Shown: positions 40,749-51,258, counted from the first letter of the stretch. The stretch: 64,000 nt of DNA from Nitratireductor sp. GISD-1A_MAKvit (GCF_040819555.1 NZ_CP161920.1:943501-1007500); one strand, 5' to 3'. Notes: generated by a model not told the origin, from the sequence alone. A program made the numbers and translations.

Positions 40749-43304
40749 ATGGCGCCCCTCGAAACCTACCGGCAGAAACGCAACTTCAAATCGACCGCCG
40801 AACCCAGGGGCCGGAAAGGCAGGACGAGCGGCAGCGCTTTCGTCATCCAGAAGCATGCTGCCAGACGGCTGCACTACGATCTGCGACTGGAATTGGACGG
40901 GGTGATGAAGAGCTGGGCGGTGACGAAGGGGCCCAGCCTTGTCCCCGGCGAAAAGCGGCTGGCTGTTCATGTCGAGGACCACCCGCTCGAATATAACGAC
41001 TTCGAAGGCACGATCCCGAAGGGCGAGTATGGCGGCGGCACCGTCATTATCTGGGATCGGGGCACATGGACCCCCGTACATGATGCCCACAAGGGATATG
41101 CCAAGGGTCATCTCGAGTTCGAGTTGAAGGGCGACAAACTTTCCGGACATTGGCATCTGGTCAGGATGCAGGGCAAGCCATCCGAGAAGCGGGAAAACTG
41201 GCTGCTGATCAAGAGCGAGGATGATGCCGCCCGAACAGCCGCCGATCCCGATATCCTTGAGGAACGCCCGGAATCGGTGAAGACGGGTCGGGACATCAAG
41301 GAGGTCGCCGGCGAGGTGCCCGGTTGGTCCTCGAAGACCGGAAAGATCACCAGGAAAGCCACGCGAAAGCCGACAAAGACGGAGAAGGCACCGGAGCCCG
41401 AGATCACAGTGGTGCTGCCTGATCCCGCCGCGATCAAAGGGGCGAAGAAAGCTTCATTGCCGGATTTCGTCGAACCGACGCTTGCCACGCTCATGTCGGC
41501 GCCGCCGGCGGGGGATCGCTGGATCCACGAGATCAAGTTTGACGGCTATCGGCTGCAGGCTCGTATCGAGGCCGGCCGCATCAAGCTCCTGACTCGGAGC
41601 GGTCTCGACTGGACCAAAAAGTTCGGAAAAGACGTGGTCGCTGCATTGCAGGCGCTACCTGTCGGAACCGCCATCATCGATGGCGAACTGGTTGTCGAGA
41701 GCGGTTCGGGAGCATCAGATTTTTCGGCCCTGCAGGCCGATCTCAGTGCGGGGCGGTCTGATCGGTTCGTCTTCTATGTCTTCGATTTGCTGTATCTCGA
41801 CGGCTACGATCTGCGCGCCGTGCCACTGATCGAACGAAAAACGCTGCTTGAGCAATTGGTGGACACTGAGCCGGGGCTGATCCGCTACAGCAGCCACTTC
41901 AATGAGAATGGCGGTCTGGTGCTGCGCCATGCCTGCCGGTTGAGCCTCGAAGGCGTCATTTCCAAAGTCAGGGATGCGCCCTATCGATCGGGGCGCAGCA
42001 AGTCCTGGGTCAAATCCAAATGCTCGGCCCGGCAGGAATTCGTCATTGCAGGCTATGTGCCGTCCTCGACATCGCGCAAGGCGATCGGCTCCCTCATCCT
42101 CGGCGTCTATGACGGTGGCAAGCTGGAACATGTCGGCCGCGTCGGGACGGGCTTTACCGGCCCTGTGGCCGAGGATCTGTTCAAGCGTCTCGACCGCATG
42201 CGCATTGCAGCCAGCCCGTTCGCTGGGACGCTAACCCCCGAAGAAGCACGGCAGGCGCGGTATGTTCGCCCCGAACTCGTGGCCGAGGTCGAATTCCGGG
42301 CATGGACTGCCGATGGCCACCTCCGACATGCGTCGTTTCGGGGTCTGCGCGAGGACAAGGCTGCAATCGAGATCGTCCGCGAAATCCCGAAGAGCAAGGC
42401 GACGACACCGAAGCCCCAGCGGCGCACTGTCACGCTGACCCATCCCGATCGTGTCTATTGGCCGGACGAAGGCGTCACCAAGGAGGGGCTCGCCGATTAC
42501 TACACTGAGGTCTGGCGCTACATCGCGCCCTATATCGTGGGCCGGCCTTTGGCTTTGTTGCGCTGTCCGAGCGGCATCACCGGTCAGATGTTCTTCCAGA
42601 AGCATGCCTGGAAGGGGCTCAACAAGCATATCGTGCTGGTCAACGACCCAAAGGACGAGGACGACGAACCGTTGATTTCGATCAATGATCTCGACGGGCT
42701 GATGGGGCTCGTACAGTCCGCCGTGCTGGAAATCCACCCATGGGGGTCGACGGTTGCCGATTGGGAACACCCCGACACGATCATCATGGATCTCGACCCC
42801 GGCGATGGGGTCGCGTGGGAGACCATCATCACCGCCGCGGGGGAAGTCCGGCAGCGACTCAGGGATGCTGGACTGAATGCCTTCGTCAAAACCTCCGGCG
42901 GCAAGGGGCTGCATGTGGTCGCGCCGCTCACGCCGAGGGCTGACTGGCCGGCGGTGAAGGCCTTCACCAAGGCCATGGCGGACAGCATGGCCTCCGACAG
43001 CCCGGACCAGTATGTGTCGACCATCACCAAGTCCAAGCGCCGCGGCAAGATCCTAATCGACTATTTGCGCAATCAGCGTGGCATGACCGCCGTCGCGCCT
43101 TACTCCACCCGAGCCCGACCCGGCGCTGCGGTTTCCATGCCGTTGGCGTGGGAGGAACTCAATCCGGGCATCGGCCCGGACTATTTCACCGTGGAGAATA
43201 CGCCTACCCGGCTGGCCGCTCTCACATCCGATCCGTGGGAGGGCTTCCGGGCGGCTGCCGAACCGCTGACGTCCCAACGATCAAAGCGCAGGAAGGCGAC
43301 ATAG
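40749..43304 (+). CDS. ligD: ATP-dependent DNA ligase D
   Basis: An 851-residue LigD with all three domains. The phosphoesterase domain (about residues 10-170) has HAARRLHYDLRLELDG and FEGTIPKGEYGGGTV. The ligase domain (about 245-540) has the adenylated lysine in HEIKFDGYR (K263). The polymerase/primase domain (about 565-840) has the acidic pair in IIMDLDPGDG and FVKTSGGKGLHVVAPL. It processes, fills and seals double-strand breaks with Ku. Order phosphoesterase-ligase-polymerase is the common one in proteobacteria. It follows ku directly and is convergent with a second ku gene. No defects seen. Confidence 0.95.
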   Translation: MAPLETYRQKRNFKSTAEPRGRKGRTSGSAFVIQKHAARRLHYDLRLELDGVMKSWAVTKGPSLVPGEKRLAVHVEDHPLEYNDFEGTIPKGEYGGGTVIIWDRGTWTPVHDAHKGYAKGHLEFELKGDKLSGHWHLVRMQGKPSEKRENWLLIKSEDDAARTAADPDILEERPESVKTGRDIKEVAGEVPGWSSKTGKITRKATRKPTKTEKAPEPEITVVLPDPAAIKGAKKASLPDFVEPTLATLMSAPPAGDRWIHEIKFDGYRLQARIEAGRIKLLTRSGLDWTKKFGKDVVAALQALPVGTAIIDGELVVESGSGASDFSALQADLSAGRSDRFVFYVFDLLYLDGYDLRAVPLIERKTLLEQLVDTEPGLIRYSSHFNENGGLVLRHACRLSLEGVISKVRDAPYRSGRSKSWVKSKCSARQEFVIAGYVPSSTSRKAIGSLILGVYDGGKLEHVGRVGTGFTGPVAEDLFKRLDRMRIAASPFAGTLTPEEARQARYVRPELVAEVEFRAWTADGHLRHASFRGLREDKAAIEIVREIPKSKATTPKPQRRTVTLTHPDRVYWPDEGVTKEGLADYYTEVWRYIAPYIVGRPLALLRCPSGITGQMFFQKHAWKGLNKHIVLVNDPKDEDDEPLISINDLDGLMGLVQSAVLEIHPWGSTVADWEHPDTIIMDLDPGDGVAWETIITAAGEVRQRLRDAGLNAFVKTSGGKGLHVVAPLTPRADWPAVKAFTKAMADSMASDSPDQYVSTITKSKRRGKILIDYLRNQRGMTAVAPYSTRARPGAAVSMPLAWEELNPGIGPDYFTVENTPTRLAALTSDPWEGFRAAAEPLTSQRSKRRKAT

Positions 43305-43322
43305 GCTGGCGTGGTTCGGCTC

Positions 43323-43613
43323 TTATACCGGCTTCGGTAACGGCAGATGCCGCGACAAAGCAAACCGTTCAGCGAAGTTTATGTCGTCCTGAGTGATCAC
43401 CGGCACCGGGTCCGAAATCATGGCAAGAAGCGTTTCGCGAGAGATGCTATCATCTTCAAGAGCAGCCTCGAGCGCTCCACGCGTTTCCCGCTCCGCCCGT
43501 AAGAGGGCAGCAAGCGCAAGGATCAGCCGATCCTTGCTGTCAAACGACGCATGGACCTTGGGTGACAGCTCGCTCTCTGGCTCCGAAAGGCCGTCTGGAG
43601 GTAAGTTCTTCAT
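43323..43613 (-). CDS. Small protein after the second ku gene
   Basis: A 96-residue soluble protein (MKNLPPDGLSEPESELSPKV, LILALAALLRAERETRGALE, ERFALSRHLPLPKPV) with a central amphipathic helix. No family recognised. Its ATG overlaps the stop of the second ku gene (ATGA at 43610-43613), so it is probably translated as the second gene of that operon. A role in end joining is only suggested by position. Confidence 0.6.
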   Translation of the reverse strand: MKNLPPDGLSEPESELSPKVHASFDSKDRLILALAALLRAERETRGALEAALEDDSISRETLLAMISDPVPVITQDDINFAERFALSRHLPLPKPV

Positions 43614-44416
43614 CGCGATCGCCCCTTCCTCTCGGACGCGATGCTCTTCTTCAGCGCGTCCATGATATTGATGACGTTGCTGGCGGGCTCTTCTGACGTC
43701 GGCCTGGCCTTCGCGACACGCTTCCTGCCCTTTTTCTTGGCGGCGATGATGTCGAGCAGTTTGTCCTGGACGGGATCGTCCACCATCCTGGGTTCCCAGG
43801 GGCCGGTGCGCTCATCGATCAGTTTCGTGACCAGTGTCATCAGCTTTGGGTCGGGCTTTCCTTTCTTGATATGGCCGAAGTAGTCGCTCTCGTCGCGCAC
43901 CTCGTCGCCATAACGCAAAGTCCAGAGGATAATGCCCTTGTCGCGCGGCTCGAGCATGACGGCCCGCTCCCGGCGATACATTACCAGCCTTGAAATCCCG
44001 ACCATCTGCGTCGATGCCATGGCTTCGCGGATGACGGCAAAGGCTTCTTCGCCGACCGCATCATTCGGCGTCAGATAATGCGGCTTGTCGTACCAAATCC
44101 ATTCGATGCTATCGCGGAGCACAAAGCTGTCGATATCGATGGTACGGGTGCTTTCCAGAGCAACCGCCTCGATCTCGTCGTCCTCGAGCATGACATAGTC
44201 GTCTTCGCCACGCGGATAACCTTTGACCTCATCATCTTCGTCGACGGGCTTCTCGGTGACCGCATCGATATACTGGCTGACGACGCGGTTGCCGGTCCTG
44301 GCATTGAGAGTGTGGAAGCGGACTTTTTCGTTTTCGGAGGTCGCCGGCGTCATCGCCACCGGACAGGTGACCAGGGACAGTTTGAGATAGCCTTTCCAGA
44401 ATGAACGCGGCGCCAT
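43610..44416 (-). CDS. ku: Ku protein, second copy
   Basis: A 268-residue Ku paralogue: APRSFWKGYLKLSLVTCPVA, EKVRFHTLNARTGNRVVSQY, DEVKGYPRGEDDYVMLEDDE, WYDKPHYLTPNDAVGEEAFA. The C-terminal tail is shorter and less lysine-rich than in the first copy. It is convergent with ligD. Rhizobial genomes often carry several ku genes whose products may form heterodimers. The start at 44416 was chosen because the Ku fold begins at APRSFWKG; an upstream open frame of 92 codons shows no Ku sequence. Confidence 0.92.
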   Translation of the reverse strand: MAPRSFWKGYLKLSLVTCPVAMTPATSENEKVRFHTLNARTGNRVVSQYIDAVTEKPVDEDDEVKGYPRGEDDYVMLEDDEIEAVALESTRTIDIDSFVLRDSIEWIWYDKPHYLTPNDAVGEEAFAVIREAMASTQMVGISRLVMYRRERAVMLEPRDKGIILWTLRYGDEVRDESDYFGHIKKGKPDPKLMTLVTKLIDERTGPWEPRMVDDPVQDKLLDIIAAKKKGRKRVAKARPTSEEPASNVINIMDALKKSIASERKGRSR

Positions 44417-44676
44417 TTGCGATAACTCCCCCAGTAAACCACCGGGGAAACGAGAAAACGGCCCGTTTTGTTCCTCTCCGCGCAGTGGGAAGAGCGTGAC
44501 CCAGACGTGTGCTTGCCCGTTTTTCTTGTCGAGGTCGTGAAGCAGGGATAGCAATCCAGGATAGCTGATCTCGCCATGCTGCGGCGTTGCCACGGGCTGC
44601 CTCCGTGGATAGGCGAGTCCAGCCAACAAAGCTATAATGCCCCTGAGGGTGGAGTTGGCAGGGAGGAGCAGCGATA

Positions 44677-45663
44677 ATGATGATTTGGACACGCCTTAGC
44701 GTCGCGCTGCAAATCGCCGCTCTATCCTGCTTTCTTCCGGTGAGCGCGATAGCAGAAGAGAACCTCGGATGGCACGGCCAGAAGATCGATGATGGTGCGT
44801 CTCTGTTCTACGGCGTCCCGCAAACGGACTATGCACCCCTATCGTTGTCCTGCGCTCAGGGGAGCGACGAGCTCGCATTCGTCTTCGCCTTTGCGCCCAT
44901 CAACGCTTTTGATGGAGTCGAGGTCGGGGTTCTGCTGGAGTCTGGCGACATATCCGTGCCGATCGCCACCACCGGGGCAAGAATCGAGATGGACAACAGC
45001 TTCATCCTCGAAGGCAAGACGGTGCTAGATACCCGTCTGACCGACCTCCTCACCTCGCGCGGCACATTGAGCGTCTTCGTAGAGGATGGAGCAGAGGAGT
45101 ATCCGCTCGATGGCGCGCGAGAAGCCGCCGCAGCGCTACTCGAAACCTGCATCGGCAAGGCGGCCACCCCTCCGGTGCAAGAGACCACACAATGCGACAT
45201 CGCGGCATGGGTGATGAAGGGTGCGCCTGCCGATCTTGTTGTGCGCGCCGGTCCGGGGCCGGAATATCCTGCTTTCTCGACCATACCGCGTCCCTATACG
45301 GACGGCGAAGAGATCTACTTTCCCCAGGTGACGATCACGGGGTCGCGCGGTGGCTGGTTGCGGATTTCCGAGGTCATAACCGAACTCCATGGCGGTTTGC
45401 CCACCGAACCGATCACCACGTTCAGCGGCGAAGGGTGGCTGCCCGGCGATGTGCTGCGGCTATGGGTAGAATCGGGCCGCGTGTTCTCCCGGCCATCGGA
45501 CGATGCGCCGATCGCTGCGACCTTTGACTCCGACGAGTTCGCGGTCGAGGCCCTGCATGCCTGCACAGGTCTCTGGGTTGAGGTCGAGGGGCGCCATGCC
45601 GACAAGAGGGCACGCGGCTGGACCCGGGACGTCTGCGCAAGCCAGGTGACGACATGCCCATAG
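44677..45663 (+). CDS. Secreted protein with SH3-like domain, unknown role
   Basis: A 328-residue exported protein. The signal peptide is residues 1-26 (MMIWTRLSVALQIAALSCFL, cleavage after AIA). Residues about 30-160 form a beta-rich region. From about 175 (CDIAAWVMKGAPADLVVRAG) a bacterial SH3-like unit follows, VVRAGPGPEYPAFSTIP to GWLRISEV, with a second (EGWLPGDVLRL-VESGRVFSRPSDDAPIAA). Several cysteines suggest disulfides. GGGAGGAG lies 12 bases before the start. It overlaps the next gene by 10 bases, so the two secreted proteins are made together. Possibly envelope- or cell-wall-associated. Confidence 0.7.
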   Translation: MMIWTRLSVALQIAALSCFLPVSAIAEENLGWHGQKIDDGASLFYGVPQTDYAPLSLSCAQGSDELAFVFAFAPINAFDGVEVGVLLESGDISVPIATTGARIEMDNSFILEGKTVLDTRLTDLLTSRGTLSVFVEDGAEEYPLDGAREAAAALLETCIGKAATPPVQETTQCDIAAWVMKGAPADLVVRAGPGPEYPAFSTIPRPYTDGEEIYFPQVTITGSRGGWLRISEVITELHGGLPTEPITTFSGEGWLPGDVLRLWVESGRVFSRPSDDAPIAATFDSDEFAVEALHACTGLWVEVEGRHADKRARGWTRDVCASQVTTCP

Positions 45664-46505
45664 GTGAGGCAACATTATCCGTTGCCCTGGTGCGGGCTGT
45701 GCTTGTTGGACTTGCGCTCTGCTGGATGCCCATCGAGCGAGCCGGCGCCGAGCCGATCCTGCGTCCCGATCTGTCGGATCGGGTTGACGGCCGGGAGGAT
45801 GTGACGTTTGCGGACCTGCTTCGCCTCGTCGTGCCGACGGCTGACGGCAACCTGACGATCTCCGTCCGGGAGATTGGCAGCGCGGCCGTTGAGGAACTCG
45901 AAATGGCGTCGGCTGCGTCGCTGCGGCTGGCGGCCGTCCTGGTGCGCTCGGGCGGGTTGGAGCGGATCGCGGTACTGCTGGATTTCGGGAGCGGCAGGGA
46001 TGTCGTCGGTCTGGCGGTTCTCGCCTTATTCGATATAGCGGGCGAACCTAGACTTCTTGACGCTGCGAACGTCGCGAGTGGCGACATGACATACTTCCTT
46101 GAACCTGCCCGGCTTCGGGTCAGCGCCGGCGACGATCTTCTGGCGATCGGCAGTACGCATGCGAACTCAAGTCAGAGCTACACCACCATCCCGCTCGTTC
46201 TGCTCCGTGACGACCGGCTGGAACTGGTCGATACAATATTCGTCTTCAACGAGCGGGCGTGCGAATATGACCAGACACAACGCGTCACGCTGGACCAAGG
46301 CACCGGTGAGCCTTATTCGGACATCGTGGCGACGGTGATCGTGCAGACGAAAATAACCGGTGAAGATTGCGGCAGGGCGGAAGTCGCGGAAGCAGGGTCG
46401 CGAACGATCACAGTGAAATATCGGTGGGACGCGGCCGCAAAGCGCTACGTTCCCGAATCCGACGCGTTTGATCAGCTGGCGCGGGACAACGAGGAGCGCT
46501 TCTGA
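45654..46505 (+). CDS. Secreted protein of unknown function
   Basis: A 283-residue protein with a signal-type N-terminus (LVRAVLVGLALCWMPIERAG, cleavage after AGA). The body is acidic and beta-rich without a recognised family: DVTFADLLRLVVPTADGNLT, LERIAVLLDFGSGRDVVGLA, LDAANVASGDMTYFLEPARL, and a tail of alternating strands (RTITVKYRWDAAAKRYVPES). It overlaps the preceding secreted protein gene by 10 bases, so the pair is translationally coupled and likely functions together at the envelope. I cannot name the role. Confidence 0.65.
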   Translation: MPIGEATLSVALVRAVLVGLALCWMPIERAGAEPILRPDLSDRVDGREDVTFADLLRLVVPTADGNLTISVREIGSAAVEELEMASAASLRLAAVLVRSGGLERIAVLLDFGSGRDVVGLAVLALFDIAGEPRLLDAANVASGDMTYFLEPARLRVSAGDDLLAIGSTHANSSQSYTTIPLVLLRDDRLELVDTIFVFNERACEYDQTQRVTLDQGTGEPYSDIVATVIVQTKITGEDCGRAEVAEAGSRTITVKYRWDAAAKRYVPESDAFDQLARDNEERF

Positions 46506-46597
46506 TCGTCCGCGGCATATAACACCATTTGTCGCTCAAGTGTGCGGGAACATCGCGCCACTGCATTCGCTCTCTCCGCATGGTCGGTGGAGATGGT

Positions 46598-48209
46598 TCA
46601 GGCTACGAGAAAAGTCAATCTGCGGCGCGTTCTTGATGCTTGCTTTGTGACTGCCCCCGCGATGGCCGAGCCGATGTCCGCGCTTGCTGTAATTCCCTGG
46701 ACGAATGGCTGGTCGTGCATCAGATAGGGGAGCGCACCAAATGCGATGCGGCCGCGCGCAATGTCAGGCGCGAGCAAGGTGTAGTCCTCCCCGACGTCCG
46801 GAATATCCTCGCCCACCGAGAGGAGTTGCCGGCGCAGTGACGGGAACGGCAGATCGTTGGTCTTGAGCGGCTTCTGGCCGCGCGCGTCGATGAACACGTC
46901 AAAGGTGTACGCGTCGTCGCCGATGGCGATAACCGTGTGTGCATCCCCGACGTCCATCTTATAATCCTGCCCGAGTTCGAGCACCTCGACAAGGCCGGCC
47001 TTTCGGAGCGCCAGCAGCCTTCGGATCGATTCCGACGGAATCGCGGCATAGTTGTCGACGAAGACCTTGCAGAGGCCGTCATCGAACCGCTCGCGATCCT
47101 CTTCATCAAGGTGAGGCACGATTTCCTGCACCGCCTCGTGCAGCCGCAGGATCGCGTAGCGCCAAGCCACAGTGCGCTTGTCGCGCTTGTTGCCTTCGAC
47201 TTCGCTCAGATTGTATTCGGCCCAGCGGAAAGGATCATGCCGCTGTCTATCCGCGAAATAGGCGTCGGCGAAGCTGTCGGCATCGAGCGTGGAAAGCGCT
47301 ACCCGTTCGCTCCACGCCGGATCGGCATCTTCTATTTCGCGTGCCACGAGAGTATAGACCCGGTCGAGCAGACCGTCTGGTCCTACCGCGATCTCCCTTG
47401 CAATGGCATCTTCGGTGGCGATCCGAAGCGGCTCATAGGGAATGGGGCAGTAGAAATCCGCTTCCGGCAAAATGCCCGAGCGCGACATCAGCGTGATGGA
47501 AAGCCCTTCACTGTCCGCTCCCAGATCGAACCGCAACGCCTCGTCGTCCTGTTCGACGAAGGTTCCGTGCTGGGCGACGACCGCCATGGCGGCGTCGATG
47601 GCGCTGAGCGAGGTTCCCATGATCCCCACCTTACACGCGGGAATCCTGGCCTCGATGAGTCCCGACCATGGGCTGGGAAAATAGCTCCGCGTTGCCTCCT
47701 CGTCGTCGGGCCAGACGTGTCCGGTGGCGATGACGGCGAGATCGAAGAGTTTCGATGCCGGCTTTCCGTCGGTCCACAACCTGACCCCATCCGGGGTCGC
47801 TTCGAGATCTGCGACCTCGCAGGATTCATGTAAATCGACGTCGAACCCCTTCTCTCGGGCAGCCTCGACGAGCGCCAGGAACTGGTCCCGGAAATACTCG
47901 CCCAGCAGGATGCGCGGCAGGAACTGCCGGTCGTGGAGGCTGGCCTTGTCGACTCCGTAGCGCGCCAGACGCTTCTCATCCCGATCGCGCAGCCAGTCCA
48001 GATAGGTCGAGGCGATTGGCGGTATCTCGATGCTGGCGATGTTGGCCAACATCATGCGACTGTTCTCGTCGTCATTGTAGGGCATGCCGACGCCCGCTTC
48101 CTCGGCCTGCTCATAGATCGAGATGGACAAAGGCGTGTCGGCCTTGAGCAAAGAGAAGAAGGTATAGATTCCGGTCGGGGCCGGCGCCGACAATAGCGAC
48201 GTTCTTCAT
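46598..48209 (-). pseudogene. FAD/NAD(P)-binding protein, broken near its start by one extra base
   Basis: From ATG 48209 the sequence begins MKNVAIVGAG, the first part of a Rossmann FAD-binding loop (GxGxxG). It then loses frame; the right continuation, PTGIYTFFSLLKADTPLSIS, is in the next frame and runs intact to 46598 with DLAVIATGHVWPDDE and GIMGTSLSAIDAAMAVVA. Removing one base from the G run 48177-48180 gives MKNVAIVGAGPTGIYTFFSL, a perfect family start, and about 537 residues. Proteins like this (COG4529-type) are putative FAD oxidoreductases of unknown substrate. Without the correction, the only translatable form lacks the FAD loop. Confidence 0.75.
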
Positions 48210-48327
48210 GGGCGATCACCAGATCTTTTCGGTTTTCGGGCAATGAACGCTAAACGGCCCGGCTCGGGCCGGACCGCTTGTCTCTTCTGCTCTCCGCGCC
48301 TGACGACATCAGGAAAACGCCATCACG

Positions 48328-50442
48328 TCAGAGCTTGACGGCATCTTCCCGCGCCCACACGCGCAGTTTGCGGCAGGATGTGACGTAGTCCGAAGCCGCC
48401 TTCGCGTCGTCGAGCGGAATCAGGCCCTCGTCCATGTCGGGCTCGATGCCGGCCTTTGCCAAGAGCGGCATTGCGCCTGGGGTAAAGCCGATGAACTTAC
48501 AATGTGCAAAGGCGTCGGCCACGAAATCCCGCGCTGTGGCTTCGCCGGCCAACCGGTTAGCCGCCTCCTCTGACAGCACCAGCGCGACGGCATCGAACAG
48601 GACCGAAGGACCGCCGTCGATCATATGGTCGGCCTCCACCCATGAGCCATTCGATGCCTCGAAGCCGCCGACCTGTGGCGCGATCAGTTCCACCACCGCG
48701 CCTTCCTGTTCCGCCGCCTGCCGGATCGCGTCCAGCACCTTCGCATCAGAACCGTTTGCGACCAGCACGCCGATCTTGCGGCCCTTGAAACTATCCGGCC
48801 CGTTCTCAATGATGCTCAGCGCAGGAGACTGCGGAAGATCGTCGCGCACCGGCACGGCCGCATCAGCCGCCTTTGGCATCTTGCGGATACCGAGCTTCCC
48901 GGCGACCGTCTCAGCCAACGTGGCGTCGATGTTCATGAGGTGCGACACGACGCGCTCGCGAATGACGGGTGTTTCCACCTTGGACAGCTCGAAGGTGAGC
49001 GCCATCGCGATATGCTTTTGCTCGACCGCCGTCTGGCTTAGATAGAACTGACGCGCCTGGCTGTAGTGGTCGGAGAAGCTCTCGGGCCGAAGGCGTACCT
49101 TGCGCCCGTCTTCCTCCGCGGCGAAGGATCGGAAGCCGCGCTTCGGATCGGGCCTCGGTCCGTCGCCCCATGAATTCGGCTGGTAGTTCGCCCGGCCGAC
49201 CGGATTGCGCATCGCCATGTGGCCGTCCTGCTGGAAGTGATGGAACGGGCATTTCGGTGCATTGATTGGAATATGCGTGAAGTTCGGGCTGCCGAGCCGT
49301 TTCAGCTGCGTGTCGAGATAGGAGAAGTTGCGCCCCTGAAGCAGCGGATCGTTCGAGAAATCGATGCCGGGCGGCACATTCTGCGTCATGAACGCGACCT
49401 GCTCTGTCTCGGCGAAGAAGTTGTCGGGCATCCTGTCGAGCACCAGCCGCCCGACCGGGATCGGCTCAATCATCTCTTCCGGGATCAGTTTCGTCGGATC
49501 GAGCACGTCGAAGTCGAAACTGTCAGCAAAATCCTGATCGAAGAGCTGGACGCACAGCTCCCATTCCGGGTAGTCGCCGGACTGGATGGCGTTCCAAAGG
49601 TCGCGGCGGTGGAAATCAGGGTCCGCGCCATTGATCTTGACCGCCTCGTTCCAGGCCACGGACTGGAGCCCGAGCTTGGGCTTCCAGATGAACTTGACGA
49701 AGGTAGACTCGTCTTTTGCGTTCACGAAGCGGAAGGTGTGAACGCCGAAACCTTCCATGAAACGGAAGGAGCGCGGGATTGCCCGGTCGGACATGACCCA
49801 CATGATCATGTGCATGGATTCAGGCGTGAGAGAAATGAAATCCCAGAAATTGTCGTGCGCGGACTGGGCCTGCGGGAAAGCCCTGTCAGGCTCTTCCTTG
49901 ACCGCATGCACCAGGTCGGGGAAGCGGATCGCGTCCTGGATGAAGAAGACCGGGATATTGTTGCCAACGAGATCCCAGTTGCCTTCCTGCGTATAGAATT
50001 TTACCGCGAAGCCGCGAACGTCGCGTGCAAGGTCGGCGGACCCCTTCGCGCCAGCAACCGTCGAGAAGCGTACGAAGACGGGCGTCTTTTCGCCGACCCG
50101 CTGGAAGATGTCAGCGCGCGTGTATTTGCTCAGCGACTTCGTTGTCTCAAAATAGCCATGTGCCCCATAGCCACGCGCATGGACTACGCGCTCGGGGATG
50201 CGCTCGTGGTCGAAATGGAAGATCTTCTCCCGGAAATGAAAATCCTCGACCAGGGTGGGACCGCGCGATCCGACTTTCAGCGTGTTGAGGTCGTCGGAGA
50301 CCGGCCCACCGTGGGCGGTGGTCATCGCCGGCATATCGCCGTCCGAGAATTGATGAAGCTCGCCTCCTTGTCCTGAGACGAGCTTTTGATCGTGAATTGA
50401 ACGCGGCTTTCCTGCGGCCGGTGCGGATTTGCTGGCTGACAT
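48328..50442 (-). CDS. katE: Large-subunit monofunctional catalase (HPII-type)
   Basis: A 704-residue clade-2 catalase that decomposes hydrogen peroxide. Key parts are the distal histidine in [15 protein letters not shown], the asparagine in [14 protein letters not shown], and the heme tyrosine near [17 protein letters not shown]-terminal flavodoxin/glutaminase-like domain (about 575-704, [20 protein letters not shown]) is typical of large catalases. The N-terminal 40 residues are a disordered extension. The length is normal for HPII. It stands between the FAD protein and a ferritin-like gene, fitting an oxidative-stress group. Confidence 0.95.
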   Translation of the reverse strand: MSASKSAPAAGKPRSIHDQKLVSGQGGELHQFSDGDMPAMTTAHGGPVSDDLNTLKVGSRGPTLVEDFHFREKIFHFDHERIPERVVHARGYGAHGYFETTKSLSKYTRADIFQRVGEKTPVFVRFSTVAGAKGSADLARDVRGFAVKFYTQEGNWDLVGNNIPVFFIQDAIRFPDLVHAVKEEPDRAFPQAQSAHDNFWDFISLTPESMHMIMWVMSDRAIPRSFRFMEGFGVHTFRFVNAKDESTFVKFIWKPKLGLQSVAWNEAVKINGADPDFHRRDLWNAIQSGDYPEWELCVQLFDQDFADSFDFDVLDPTKLIPEEMIEPIPVGRLVLDRMPDNFFAETEQVAFMTQNVPPGIDFSNDPLLQGRNFSYLDTQLKRLGSPNFTHIPINAPKCPFHHFQQDGHMAMRNPVGRANYQPNSWGDGPRPDPKRGFRSFAAEEDGRKVRLRPESFSDHYSQARQFYLSQTAVEQKHIAMALTFELSKVETPVIRERVVSHLMNIDATLAETVAGKLGIRKMPKAADAAVPVRDDLPQSPALSIIENGPDSFKGRKIGVLVANGSDAKVLDAIRQAAEQEGAVVELIAPQVGGFEASNGSWVEADHMIDGGPSVLFDAVALVLSEEAANRLAGEATARDFVADAFAHCKFIGFTPGAMPLLAKAGIEPDMDEGLIPLDDAKAASDYVTSCRKLRVWAREDAVKL

Positions 50443-50512
50443 GGCTGGCTCCCCGGTCTGGGCTTGTCTGCGTGAATGCGTGGAGCGCCTGAACGGCGCC
50501 CCACGCTATGGT

Positions 50513-51010
50513 TCAGGCGGCTTTCGCGCGACGATTCACCGAAGCGTCCGCGAGCTTGCTCAGGTCGCTGTCGGTCTTCGATTCTTCCTGCAGCGTCTGA
50601 TCGAGAAGCTTCGCGGCATCCGCCATTCCAAGTTCCGTGGCCCAGCGCTTCAGTGTCCCATAGCGGGTGATTTCATAGTGCTCGACAGCCTGCGCGGACG
50701 AGATAAGGCCGGCATCGAGAGCTGGCGTCCCCTTGAACTCCTCCATGATCTCCTCGCCCTCGGCGATGATCCCTTCGATCGCGTCGCAGGTTTTACCTCT
50801 CGCCGCCTTCCCCATGATCTCGAACACCTGGACCAGGCGCTCGATATGGCCTTCAGTCTCGTCATGGTGCTTCTCGAACGCAGCCCTTAATTCTTCAGAT
50901 TGAGCAGCGCGCTTCATCTTCGGAAGGGCTTTCAGGATCTTGCGCTCAGCGTAGTAGATGTCCTTCAACGTATCATGGAACAGATCTTCGAGTGTCTTTT
51001 CCCTGGCCAT
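50513..51010 (-). CDS. Ferritin-like DUF892 (YciE/YciF) protein
   Basis: A 165-residue ferritin-like four-helix protein: MAREKTLEDLFHDTLKDIYY, AERKILKALPKMKRAAQSEE, FEKHHDETEGHIERLVQVFE, AVEHYEITRYGTLKRWATEL. These carry the family's iron-binding E and H residues (E-x-H pairs in helices 2 and 4). YciE/YciF proteins are induced by osmotic, oxidative and stationary-phase stress. It is followed by katE in the same direction. Function in iron or oxygen handling is family inference. Confidence 0.92.
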   Translation of the reverse strand: MAREKTLEDLFHDTLKDIYYAERKILKALPKMKRAAQSEELRAAFEKHHDETEGHIERLVQVFEIMGKAARGKTCDAIEGIIAEGEEIMEEFKGTPALDAGLISSAQAVEHYEITRYGTLKRWATELGMADAAKLLDQTLQEESKTDSDLSKLADASVNRRAKAA

Positions 51011-51258
51011 TTCCTCTACCCTTGTGACAACATCATCTTAACAGCCCGCCATTAGGACGACCTGCTGCGACTATTGTTTCTGCCGTGAAGCTTTGACTGC
51101 GCTTCAGGAGATATTCAGAACGAAAATTTGCGGAACTGGTTCCGTCGATGTCGTCGGTTGGGTGTCATGTGGTTTTTTCCCACCTAGCGGGGCTAGGGTA
51201 TCCAGCGCGCGGAACAACCTTGCATCTTCGGCGTTGCAGTTGTCGAAAGAGAGGCGCC

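Noticed and set aside
51130..51180. A possible EcfG-type general-stress promoter (GGAAC near 51130) before the stress protein
   Set aside because: The -35-like GGAAC is present but the -10 part does not fit well at the expected spacing, so it is not listed.
51148..51258. Upstream extension of the PNPOx-like stress protein by 37 codons
   Set aside because: The extension has no family similarity; the ATG at 51259 has a ribosome site and matches the usual protein start.
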